From the NCBI GenBank assembly GCA_020829485.1, contig JAIVFU010000160.1:1-11490 (forward strand): 11,490 bases of DNA, read 5' to 3'. Positions 1 to 7,111 of the stretch are shown one piece after another. The translations under genes were made by a program, and so were the position numbers. Below the pieces are notes generated by a model. It was not told where the DNA came from. It worked only from the letters and a program-made list of their open reading frames with translations, and made no database searches. The first letter of the stretch is position 1, and the number at the start of each line of letters is the position of its first letter. This DNA comes from Nostoc sp. CHAB 5834 (lineage in GTDB: Bacteria; Cyanobacteriota; Cyanobacteriia; Cyanobacteriales; Nostocaceae).

Positions 1-27
1 CGACCTGCGGGGTGTCCGGTGGCTATC

Positions 28-3000
28 CGCATTCGTGGGCTATGCGGCCGTGACAGCGTAAGGTAAATTTAATTACCTTATAGAAATCTTTTGAACGGCC
101 TATGCGGCAGTGACACCAGCACGGTCCTGCGAGTGATACGGCACCAACGTCTAAACGGCCTATGCGGCCGTGACAACTCGCACTAAGTCCGCGGTCCGTG
201 AGTGACACTTCTGAACGGCCTATGCGGCCGTGACATCACTGACAACAGTCCTAGCGTCGGCGCCAATCTTCTGAACGGCCTATGCGGCCGTGACATAGAC
301 GAACGCGACGTATTGGTGGAGGTAGCACTTCTGAACGGCCTATGCGGCCGTGACAGGGGGGGGGGCGCGCTTCACGGAGCACGAAACAGTACTTCTGAAC
401 GGCCTATGCGGCCGTGACATGAACGAGAGTAATGCAACATCGTAGTCAGACCTTCTGAACGGCCTATGCGGCCGTGACAGTGGATACCCCTCGTGTAGCG
501 AGCAGCGGCTCACTTCTGAACGGCCTATGCGGCCGTGACACACAATGTTCCGGAAAACTGCAGGTGCCTGAACTTCTGAACGGCCTATGCGGCCGTGACA
601 AAATTGCTTCGTCTTTGAAAATTAGTTCAGGACTTCTGAACGGCCTATGCGGCCGTGACAGATGACTGGGTGCAGCGCGGCGTCCACATAGCCTTCTGAA
701 CGGCCTATGCGGCCGTGACAATAGCCGGCTAAAGCTAAATACGTTATCGACACTTCTGAACGGCCTATGCGGCTGTGACAGGCCACTTTTCCCTGGGCGC
801 CCGTTCAATTATCTTCTGAACGGCCTATGCGGCCGTGACATGGCTGCGCCCTGAGTTCCAGAATGCCGGGCAGCTTCTGAACGGCCTATGCGGCCGTGAC
901 ACGGCCCGTGAAATCGGACCCCCTTGGGGTGATGCTTCTGAACGGCCTATGCGGCCGTGACACGACTTCCTGGACGGCTCTGTCGCTTTCGGGTCTTCTG
1001 AACGGCCTATGCGGCCGTGACACTGTACCAGATAGAGTTTTGCCGGTGCGAGGCCTTCTGAACGGCCTATGCGGCCGTGACATTACGGGCGTAGATTCGC
1101 TAGTCTCTGGGATTCTTCTGAACGGCCTATGCGGCCGTGACAGAGGGGGAGGCCGTAGGCTTCTTTGTGAACAACTTCTGAACGGCCTATGCGGCCGTGA
1201 CAGAAGTCCTCTTCCCCGGAGGTTTCGAGCCCCACTTCTGAACGGCCTATGCGGCCGTGACACAGCGTAGCTAAGCTGAAAGCAAGTCTGGTACCTTCTG
1301 AACGGCCTATGCGGCCGTGACATCACTTACAACGTGCTTGAGAAGTTGCGTAGTCTTCTGAACGGCCTATGCGGCCGTGACAACGGAGGGTTAGGGTGCG
1401 GGGCGAGGCTTCGGCTTCTGAACGGCCTATGCGGCCGTGACAACGGAGGGTTAGGGTGCGGGGCGAGGCTTCGGCTTCTGAACGGCCTATGCGGCCGTGA
1501 CAAGCGGATGAGCCAGAGGTCGAGCATGAACACACTTCTGAACGGCCTATGCGGCCGTGACACGCCGAGACCGTTACCGGCGTTGCCGGGTACTCTTCTG
1601 AACGGCCTATGCGGCCGTGACAGGCAGTGGCGCTGCCGTAGCGTTTTATGAAGCACTTCTGAACGGCCTATGCGGCCGTGACACACCAGCGACAACCCCC
1701 TCACCCGGTTTAGTAGCTTCTGAACGGCCTATGCGGCCGTGACATCTCTGCGGCACAGACAGCGCCGTCAAGGGTTCTTCTGAACGGCCTATGCGGCCGT
1801 GACAATGTACATGCCTGCAAAAGCTGCTGCCAAATTCTTCTGAACGGCCTGTGCGGCCGTGACATTGCGTATAGCGACCCCAAAAAAGACGGGAATCTTC
1901 TGAACGGCCTATGCGGCCGTGACAGCTCGACCCATGCGTACAGCTGTCCCGGCTCAACTTCTGAACGGCCTATGCGGCCGTGACACTTGGTGGGTGGAAC
2001 GGCTGAGACGTTCGATTCTTCTGAACGGCCTATGCGGCCGTGACAGCTCGCAAGCTTGCAAAAGAGCTGCAGGTGTTCTTCTGAACGGCCTATGCGGCCG
2101 TGACACTCGTCGTCAAAGGCGTCACGCCTCAATCACTCTTCTGAACGGCCTATGCGGCCGTGACAAATGCCAGGCGCAGCTAGCCGCAGCGCCGAGCTGC
2201 TTCTGAACGGCCTATGCGGCCGTGACATGCCGGCGCTTGAGCGGCTCGCTGCGGCATAACTTCTGAACGGCCTATGCGGCCGTGACAAGCACCGAATAGC
2301 CGGGGTGTTGCGGGTCGGTGCTTCTGAACGGCCTATGCGGCCGTGACAAGTCGCGCCATCGACAGGCCATCGGTGAACATCTTCTGAACGGCCTATGCGG
2401 CCGTGACATGCCGCCGTTCAGGCCAGCTTGGTTGCAAAGCCTTCTGAACGGCCTATGCGGCCGTGACATGCTTTACCGCGTCTTCCAGCTTGGTGATGTT
2501 CTTCTGAACGGCCTATACGGCCGTGACATGAACTCCTCCTCTTTGCGGTCAAAGACCTTCCTTCTGAACGGCCTATGCGGCCGTGACAAGTTCATTAAGG
2601 TTGGAGTTTTAGTTGCTTGCCTTCTGAACGGCCTATGCGGCCGTGACAGCAAGCGCTGATGGTGCCGAGTTCGGCGCTAACTTCTGAACGGCCTATGCGG
2701 CCGTGACATACGCAAAAGGTGTACTCGACGTCGTTACCAACTTCTGAACGGCCTATGCGGCCGTGACAATTGAAGATTGGCGACACGCTCGGCTACGCCT
2801 CTTCTGAACGGCCTATGCGGCCGTGACAGTGGGCGCGTTGGGTCGACGGTCGGGAACGACACTTCTGAACGGCCTATGCGGCCGTGACATTAGAGGACGG
2901 ACAACAGTACAGGGCGCGGGCCTTCTGAACGGCCTATGCGGCCGTGACATTGTCGAGCCAATCCGCATATGCCGCGTTCAACTTCTGAACGGCCTATGCG

Positions 3001-3249
3001 GCCGTGACAGGCCCCTTTTCCACGAGCTGCACCTGAATTATCTTCTGAACGGCCTATGCGGCCGTGACACACTGCTAACAGAGCAGCACGACTCTGGGTC
3101 TCTTCTGAACGGCCTATGCGGCCGTGACATCCCGCACGCGCTTCAGGTCTGCGCCGGATGCCTTCTGAACGGCCTATGCGGCCGTGACATGCAGCGTTGA
3201 AAGACTCAATCTGCGCACCAACTTCTGAACGGCCTATGCGGCCGTGACA
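28..3249 (-). CRISPR. Type I-F CRISPR array, 54 repeats / 53 spacers, transcribed leftwards
   Basis: I counted 54 copies of a 28-bp repeat. Forty-three spacers are 32 nt, eight are 33, one is 34 (2166-2199) and one is 36 (356-391). Read on the minus strand, each repeat has five bases (TGTCA), a 5-bp stem with a 5-nt loop (CGGCC-GCATA-GGCCG), then an 8-nt tail TTCAGAAG. This matches the type I-F architecture (for example the P. aeruginosa CTGCC-GTATA-GGCAG hairpin plus 8-nt handle), so mature crRNAs should start with UUCAGAAG after Cas6f cleavage. The leftmost repeats (28-55, 88-115, 148-175) are decayed and the right end abuts an AT-rich leader. Both facts put the newest spacers at the right. 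Internal single-base variants occur in the repeats at 753, 1837 and 2501. Spacers 1383-1414 and 1443-1474 are identical. Positions 1-27 to the left hold nothing I recognise. Confidence 0.98.
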
Positions 3250-3254
3250 CGTTC

Positions 3255-3260
3255 ATTATA
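3255..3260 (-). promoter_or_regulatory. Candidate -10 box of the array promoter
   Basis: This is a perfect TATAAT on the minus strand. A TTGTTT hexamer lies 17 bp upstream. Transcription would begin at the edge of the first repeat. A second TATAAT at 3345-3340 is the alternative and would give an untranslated leader RNA of about 85 nt. Confidence 0.5.
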
Positions 3261-3301
3261 AAGCAAAAGGCTATACAAAACAAGACTTTAGGAGAAATCT
3301 T

Positions 3302-3388
3302 TATAAAAAAGAATGTTTTCAAGGGTCTAAAGAAAATCCATTATAAATCAACAGCTTACAGAATCGCCTCAAAAACATTCTTTTTATA
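3302..3388. repeat. Inverted repeat in the leader, overlapping the cas1 upstream region
   Basis: The left arm at 3302-3319 (TATAAAAAAGAATGTTTT) is the reverse complement of 3372-3388 apart from one missing T. About 52 bp separate the arms, and the IHF consensus lies between them. The right arm ends four bases before the cas1 ATG, where a Shine-Dalgarno sequence would be expected and none is seen. Confidence 0.7.
3346..3358 (+). promoter_or_regulatory. IHF binding-site consensus in the leader
   Basis: The sequence AATCAACAGCTTA matches WATCAANNNNTTR at every specified base. IHF bending of the leader is an established requirement for polarised spacer integration in type I-E and I-F systems. 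The site is about 97 bp from the first repeat. Confidence 0.6.
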
Positions 3389-3391
3389 TTC

Positions 3392-4258
3392 ATGACAATC
3401 CTGGCTTCGCAAAAATACGGAATCGAATACTTAGAACACTGTGCCATCAGGGCAGCAGACGACCGGCTTACTTACGTAAGGGCAGCAAATGCGGTTGAAC
3501 AGCACTTTAGCATCCCAAATCTAAACACCGCGGTTCTTTTGCTAGGGCCAGGCACTTCGCTCACGCAACAAGCGGCTCGCCTCTGCGCAGAGGGCGGGAT
3601 TGTGGTCGGCTTCTGTGGGGGAGGCGGTACTCCCGTATATCTAGGGTCCCTGAACGAATACAGAGAGCCCAAGTACTCAAGGGCCTGGATAAGGATGTAT
3701 GAGTCAGAGCGGCAACGACTTGAAGTGGCCAAAAGATTTCAACGGTGCCGGGCGAATCTTGTCATCCGTAGTTGGGTAAGGACTAGTGGTATGGCTGTAA
3801 ACCCTGAGATGGCGGGGCAGACCTTCTTAAAGAACATCGATAGCGCAGAGACTACCGAACAACTTTTAGGATATGAGGCTGTCTTCACCAAGGAGCTCTA
3901 TAGGCTGTTGTCTGTGTACTTCGGCAAAGAGTTCACCAGGAAGCCACAAACAAAAGCCTTTGCAAATGAGGCCTTGGACTCGGGTAACTACTTGGCGTAT
4001 GGCCTGGCTGCTTGCTGTCTCTGGGTGCTTGGTATTCCCTATTCCTACCCAGTGATGCATGGCAAGACACGAAGAGGTGCTCTGGTCTTCGACGTTGCGG
4101 ACATCATTAAAGACGCGTATGTCATGCCCACTGCTTTTATCTCCGCCGCAGCGGGGGAGTCAGCATCCGTATGTAGGCGCCGCATTCTTGCGGCCTTTGA
4201 TGAGAACAATGCACTGAAGCTTCTTTTTGAGCAGGTGCAACAGGCTTGCGAAATTTAA
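3392..4258 (+). CDS. cas1: Cas1, type I-F CRISPR integrase (288 aa)
   Basis: Cas1 is the metal-dependent integrase that inserts new spacers at the leader end of the array, normally in complex with Cas2 (in type I-F, the Cas2-Cas3 fusion). The protein resembles I-F Cas1 along its length: the segment VGFCGGGGTP (72-81), the block around SGNYLAYGLAA (197-207), then MHGKTRRGALVFDVADIIKD. Putative metal ligands are E162, H223, D234 and D237; the H-D spacings of 11 and 14 are those of P. aeruginosa Cas1 (H254, D265, D268). It is about 30 residues shorter than that protein, partly from a missing segment after GGGGTP. ATG 3392 is the only usable start because an in-frame stop lies at 3344-3346. No Shine-Dalgarno is visible. 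It diverges from the array, and no cas2 or cas2-3 follows, which is abnormal for this family. Confidence 0.96.
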   Translation: MTILASQKYGIEYLEHCAIRAADDRLTYVRAANAVEQHFSIPNLNTAVLLLGPGTSLTQQAARLCAEGGIVVGFCGGGGTPVYLGSLNEYREPKYSRAWIRMYESERQRLEVAKRFQRCRANLVIRSWVRTSGMAVNPEMAGQTFLKNIDSAETTEQLLGYEAVFTKELYRLLSVYFGKEFTRKPQTKAFANEALDSGNYLAYGLAACCLWVLGIPYSYPVMHGKTRRGALVFDVADIIKDAYVMPTAFISAAAGESASVCRRRILAAFDENNALKLLFEQVQQACEI

Positions 4259-4280
4259 AACGACTACCTGTTCTATAAAA

Positions 4281-4303
4281 AGCACAGGCTGAATTCTTGT
4301 GCT
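4281..4303. promoter_or_regulatory. Operator-like dyad between cas1 and cas8f
   Basis: AGCACA at 4281-4286 and TGTGCT at 4298-4303 are inverted arms, extendable to 8 bp with one mismatch, separated by 11 bases. The dyad covers the -35 to -10 interval of the candidate cas8f promoter. It could bind a dimeric repressor. It has no T-run and is not a convincing terminator for cas1. Confidence 0.4.
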
Positions 4304-4308
4304 ACAAT
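4300..4308 (+). promoter_or_regulatory. Extended -10 promoter of the cas8f-cas6f operon
   Basis: TGCTACAAT is an extended -10 (TGnTATAAT-like) element. Transcription would start near 4314-4315, about 23 nt before ATG 4338. If this promoter is real, GTG 4299 lies outside the mRNA and ATG 4338 is the start. No good -35 is visible, as is common with extended -10 promoters. Confidence 0.55.
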
Positions 4309-4324
4309 CTGTTCATCAAACGAA

Positions 4325-4341
4325 ACTAACAGCTTTAATGG
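4325..4341 (-). promoter_or_regulatory. Target site (protospacer plus CC PAM) for the crRNA-like RNA at 8944-9014
   Basis: Read on the minus strand, this site is 5'-CC (4341-4340) followed by ATTAAAGCTGTTAGT (4339-4325). The 15-nt pseudo-spacer is ATTAACGCTGTCAGA. Mismatches fall only at positions 6, 12 and 15; 6 and 12 are the flipped-out, unread positions of type I crRNAs. CC is the established I-F PAM. The site covers the ATG of cas8f, at about +11 to +25 from the predicted transcription start. It is well placed for a roadblock or for blocking initiation. Confidence 0.75.
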
Positions 4342-6128
4342 AACATCTTCTCAACCTCAAGGCCTTCGGGGCACTCCTCGGCGGCACTACCACCGACTCT
4401 CCCGAAGTTGGCGCTCAGGATTCGCAGACCTCTGGCGAACCGAATTCAAGCGAGTCTCCCGAAATCAAAAAGCTAGGAGCCATGCTTCGTGCTGCAGCAA
4501 TTCGGGAAGACGGCACCGTACCAGTTCTCGCTCTTGAAGACACTACGGAAATCGCGCAGCTGCTCGTCATCCTTGCATTTCTTGCGGGGCAACCAAAGCA
4601 TAAGGACGCTTTGAGCTTAATCATGAGCACTTACCGCGAGGGTAAAGACCGCAACGCTGCACTCAAGGCTTTTGAGAGCACGCTGGAGTATCAAGAACTC
4701 GACTGGATGGCTAGCGGAGAACCAAAGCTGAGCGGCTCACCTGCAGCGCCAATTCTTAAGCTTAAGGGCTCTAAGGTATCCGAGCTCTTCATTAACGGCC
4801 CTGCTACCTTGAAAAGTATCGGTCCCTTGATTGCCCAAGAGCCGACTACGCACTTTGATGCGCTAGCGCAGACATGTCTCAACCGCTACACCCATTCGGT
4901 GAAGTTGTCGGGACTGAGTGGAAGCGGCGGCTTCTTGCGAAAAGCATATCCCGAGCATCCAGATAACGAAGGCTCGATGAGTGAGGCGGACTACCGAACA
5001 CGGGACCGTATGTCATTTGACACCACTGCCGAGTATGCCGCCTGGCGTGTACTTACTCTTTGCCAAGTCAGTTTTGAAGGGGAAGTTGTCAACCTGCCTG
5101 AGCTGGTGGCACGCCCTCACATCCACCAAGAAGTGCTGTCGCACTTGGAAGCGTCCGCGAATTCAAACATTCGAGGCCAAGGTCTTGCGTTTGCAGCAAT
5201 GCTGGAAGCTTTGACAGCTTCGGCAACACAAGAGCTTTTTAACGAAGCGCAAGTATTTGTGGGCACCGCAGATGCACCAATCGTCTTGAGCGTTTTGTCG
5301 TCGGTGGCGCTGCCTGCTGAAATTCGCCATGCGAAATCTACTCTCGCTATTGCTTACAAGGAAGAGTGTGCTGTTGAAGCCGAAATGGCGTTGGCTGAAG
5401 AAGCTGAGTTGAAGCAGCAACTTAAGGACGCAAAGGTCGCTGCTCGCAAGGCTTCGCAAGGGGACGCCTCTCACCAAAAAGTGGCGACGTTGACGGAAGC
5501 TTTGGCGGCTAAAGAGGACCAAGTAAGGGGCCTCAAGAAGGGTTACCTGTTTGTACCCTCCGTGACTTTGCCTATCGGTGGAGCGTTCCCCCGCAACGTC
5601 GGGGCTGCGCTTGAAAAGAACCTGCACTCTTCGAATCTGTTCTCGAAGATTCATACGACTCGACCAACGCATTCGCTGAATCCGAACACCTTCTACGGCG
5701 GCTCCCTCGTGAAGCTCGTGAAGATTCGTGAAAACAAGCTGCCGCCATTCTTTTGGCCACGTGCTGTGGACTATGCGCACAAAGTGCAGCGTGCCCAGAT
5801 GTTCAAAGAAGTGTGCCTCTCCGTTCTGGAGCCCTTGATTGCGCTTCAGCAGCTGTACCTCTCATATGAAGTGGACACGGCTACAACCTTGACCTCTGAG
5901 GCCGTCGAAGCAATATTCAACAGCACAGAGGCCTGGGCATTGTTTGTGAAGGGCGACCCCAAGCTCAACTCAGCGGAGAAAACGGCAGCGCTCCTAGGCC
6001 TTTCTCGGAACGTTTCTGAAGCAGTCAAGGAGTCCTTCCTTAAAGCTTTCGGCAAGGACTTCCGCAATGACTTTGACGACGAAATTTCTGAAACGGTAGC
6101 CGGAGTAATTTTTAAGGCGCGAGCATGA
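4338..6128 (+). CDS. cas8f: Divergent, enlarged Cas8f/Csy1-like large subunit (596 aa)
   Basis: Position first in the effector operon and a block RPTHSLNPNTFYGG...LPPFFWPRAV (about residues 442-477 from ATG 4338) identify this as the Csy1/Cas8f counterpart. That block resembles the Csy1 pattern GGTKPQNIS...LPPNW. Cas8f recognises the CC/GG PAM, contacts the crRNA 5' handle, and in known I-F systems its C-terminal helical bundle recruits Cas2-Cas3. Here the C-terminal 110 or so residues look helical. The protein is much longer than Csy1 (about 430 aa). It has a low-complexity Ser/Glu/Pro stretch near residues 18-42, an uncharacterised middle, and a charged coiled-coil-like segment at about 340-400 rich in Ala, Glu and Lys. 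I see no HNH or other nuclease motif. A GTG at 4299 would add 13 residues, but it overlaps the extended -10 box, so ATG 4338 is preferred. Neither start has a strong Shine-Dalgarno. Confidence 0.78.
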   Translation: MEHLLNLKAFGALLGGTTTDSPEVGAQDSQTSGEPNSSESPEIKKLGAMLRAAAIREDGTVPVLALEDTTEIAQLLVILAFLAGQPKHKDALSLIMSTYREGKDRNAALKAFESTLEYQELDWMASGEPKLSGSPAAPILKLKGSKVSELFINGPATLKSIGPLIAQEPTTHFDALAQTCLNRYTHSVKLSGLSGSGGFLRKAYPEHPDNEGSMSEADYRTRDRMSFDTTAEYAAWRVLTLCQVSFEGEVVNLPELVARPHIHQEVLSHLEASANSNIRGQGLAFAAMLEALTASATQELFNEAQVFVGTADAPIVLSVLSSVALPAEIRHAKSTLAIAYKEECAVEAEMALAEEAELKQQLKDAKVAARKASQGDASHQKVATLTEALAAKEDQVRGLKKGYLFVPSVTLPIGGAFPRNVGAALEKNLHSSNLFSKIHTTRPTHSLNPNTFYGGSLVKLVKIRENKLPPFFWPRAVDYAHKVQRAQMFKEVCLSVLEPLIALQQLYLSYEVDTATTLTSEAVEAIFNSTEAWALFVKGDPKLNSAEKTAALLGLSRNVSEAVKESFLKAFGKDFRNDFDDEISETVAGVIFKARA

Positions 6129-7039
6129 GCAATACATCAATCTTCTTCTTTCGCGAAACCCGCATGCAAGGGGTCAAGGTCAGCCACAACCTCGCAGTTG
6201 GCTTGCCCTCCCTGACTGGAATCGTGGGTCTGGGTGGCATGTTCGCCGCTAAGCTCGCCCAAAGCATGGGCTTCAAGCCTACCGACCTGGTCTGCCGTGG
6301 TGTCCTTTTCGCCATCGAAGACTACGTGAAGGCTCCGGGCTTCAAAAAAGGTCGCAAGGCCGACAAAAAATTCGAGAACGAAGCGATTCCGGCCGTTTGG
6401 GCCAACTTCACGGCACATGTTGCATTTGAGGTGGAAGCCACGGAGCCAGCGTTGCAAGAGGTGTTGAACCAAAACCAACTGCACCAAAAAGCCAAAGAGG
6501 TGCTTCAGCAGTTGAGTTTCTGCAAGGGGAACATCACGCACGTCAACAAAGCGATAGACCTGTCTAAGCCAACCTTGGCAGGTCTTGGCTCTGCACGAGA
6601 CCGCGTGCTTGCTCTTTTGCCCTCGAATTCTCTGGTGATTTCGGATGCAAGCAACATCGTGTACGAAATGCGGACACGGAGCATCCCACTGATGGATGGT
6701 TTTGTAGCGGCCACCATGCCTCATGCGAACCGTCCTAAGCGGCTACAGGAGTTTTTCGAGACTGCTGGTCAAGCGCCCGACCAGACGGATGCAAGTGCTT
6801 GGAAGCTTGTTCCCGTCCAAGACGGTTACGAAGTTCTAGACACCGAAGGCCTGGGGAACGCAGTACGAGCGGACTTTTCAGGTAACCAAGGAAAGTCCTT
6901 TGTGGCAACTCCTACGTTGGGTTTGGTTCGCTTGCAAAAGGCTGCATCCATCCGTTTCCAAGGCCGTGAAAGCTCCCCAACGATTCCTTTTTGGTCGATG
7001 CAAACGACCGGCGCATTTCACTACTGCACGATTTACTGA
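6125..7039 (+). CDS. cas5f: Cas5f (Csy2), crRNA 5'-handle-binding Cascade subunit (304 aa)
   Basis: Cas5f forms a heterodimer with Cas8f at the crRNA 5' end and caps the Cas7f backbone. The start overlaps the cas8f stop by four bases (ATGA), with AAGG at 6115-6118 as ribosome site, implying translational coupling. Family signs are the N-terminal strand and loop region VSHNLAVGLPSLTGIVGLGGMF (residues 19-40, compare the GFPSPGAFTGF block of Csy2), the motif WKLVPVQDGYEVL (226-238, compare LVPIPAGYNAL), and an aromatic C-terminus (FWSMQTTGAFHYC, 289-301). Its length is near the usual 310-330 aa. Sequence similarity to well-studied Csy2 is low, so the call depends partly on gene order. Confidence 0.85.
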   Translation: MSNTSIFFFRETRMQGVKVSHNLAVGLPSLTGIVGLGGMFAAKLAQSMGFKPTDLVCRGVLFAIEDYVKAPGFKKGRKADKKFENEAIPAVWANFTAHVAFEVEATEPALQEVLNQNQLHQKAKEVLQQLSFCKGNITHVNKAIDLSKPTLAGLGSARDRVLALLPSNSLVISDASNIVYEMRTRSIPLMDGFVAATMPHANRPKRLQEFFETAGQAPDQTDASAWKLVPVQDGYEVLDTEGLGNAVRADFSGNQGKSFVATPTLGLVRLQKAASIRFQGRESSPTIPFWSMQTTGAFHYCTIY

Positions 7040-7043
7040 ACTT

Positions 7044-7049
7044 TAGACA
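7044..7049 (+). promoter_or_regulatory. Weak candidate -35 box of an internal cas7f promoter
   Basis: TAGACA matches TTGACA at five of six bases, but the -10 candidates downstream (for example TATTTC, 16 bp on) are poor. It overlaps the 11-nt match to the pseudo-spacer at 7046-7056. Cas7f is needed in about six copies per complex, so extra transcription here would make sense. This is an inference. Confidence 0.25.
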
Positions 7050-7075
7050 GCGTTAAGTCAATTTCTATTTCGTAT

Positions 7076-7096
7076 TTTCAACTTTCAACTTTCAAC
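7076..7096 (+). repeat. Three tandem TTTCAAC heptamers upstream of cas7f
   Basis: Perfect copies lie at 7076-7082, 7083-7089 and 7090-7096, followed by a partial TTTAAAG. They sit within the 72-bp cas5f-cas7f gap, 15 bp before the cas7f ATG. A copy-number change would alter the distance between upstream signals and the ribosome site AAAGAG. Confidence 0.85.
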
Positions 7097-7111
7097 TTTA
7101 AAGAGACCTTT

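Larger units (their letters stand above)
3250..3391 (-). promoter_or_regulatory. CRISPR leader and divergent array/cas1 control region
   Basis: This strongly AT-rich 142-bp stretch lies between the first repeat and cas1. On the minus strand there are two perfect TATAAT hexamers: 3260-3255, ending five bases before the first repeat, with a TTGTTT-like -35 17 bp upstream; and 3345-3340, with no good -35. Either could start the array transcript. A perfect match to the IHF consensus WATCAANNNNTTR lies on the plus strand at 3346-3358. A long imperfect inverted repeat (3302-3319 with 3372-3388) brackets the middle, and its right arm runs up to the cas1 start. The region therefore probably serves as both leader and cas1 promoter. 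Confidence 0.85.

Noticed and set aside
23..3200. Many open frames through 1-3200 encoding repeated peptides such as SRPHRPFR, LLNGLCGRD and CHGRIGRSE.
   Set aside because: They are translations of the 28-bp CRISPR repeat in different frames, with random peptides from spacers between; no start signals or families.
3346..3361. A possible third target of the pseudo-spacer in the array leader (shared AGCTGT).
   Set aside because: Only a short core matches, the seed is broken at several positions and there is no CC at the PAM place.
4299..4337. GTG 4299 as the cas8f start.
   Set aside because: It overlaps the extended -10 box TGCTACAAT and would precede the likely transcription start; ATG 4338 also coincides with the crRNA target. 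Not fully excluded.
5163..5780. Minus-strand open frames under the cas genes (5163-5780, 6137-6724, 7271-8335, 8332-8925).
   Set aside because: They lie wholly opposite clear cas genes, have no recognisable motifs, and are explained by GC-rich codon bias.
4338..6128. HNH nuclease fused to Cas8f, as known from some Cas3-less I-F systems.
   Set aside because: I found no CxxC pairs and no H-N-H spacing in the protein; the few cysteines are scattered.
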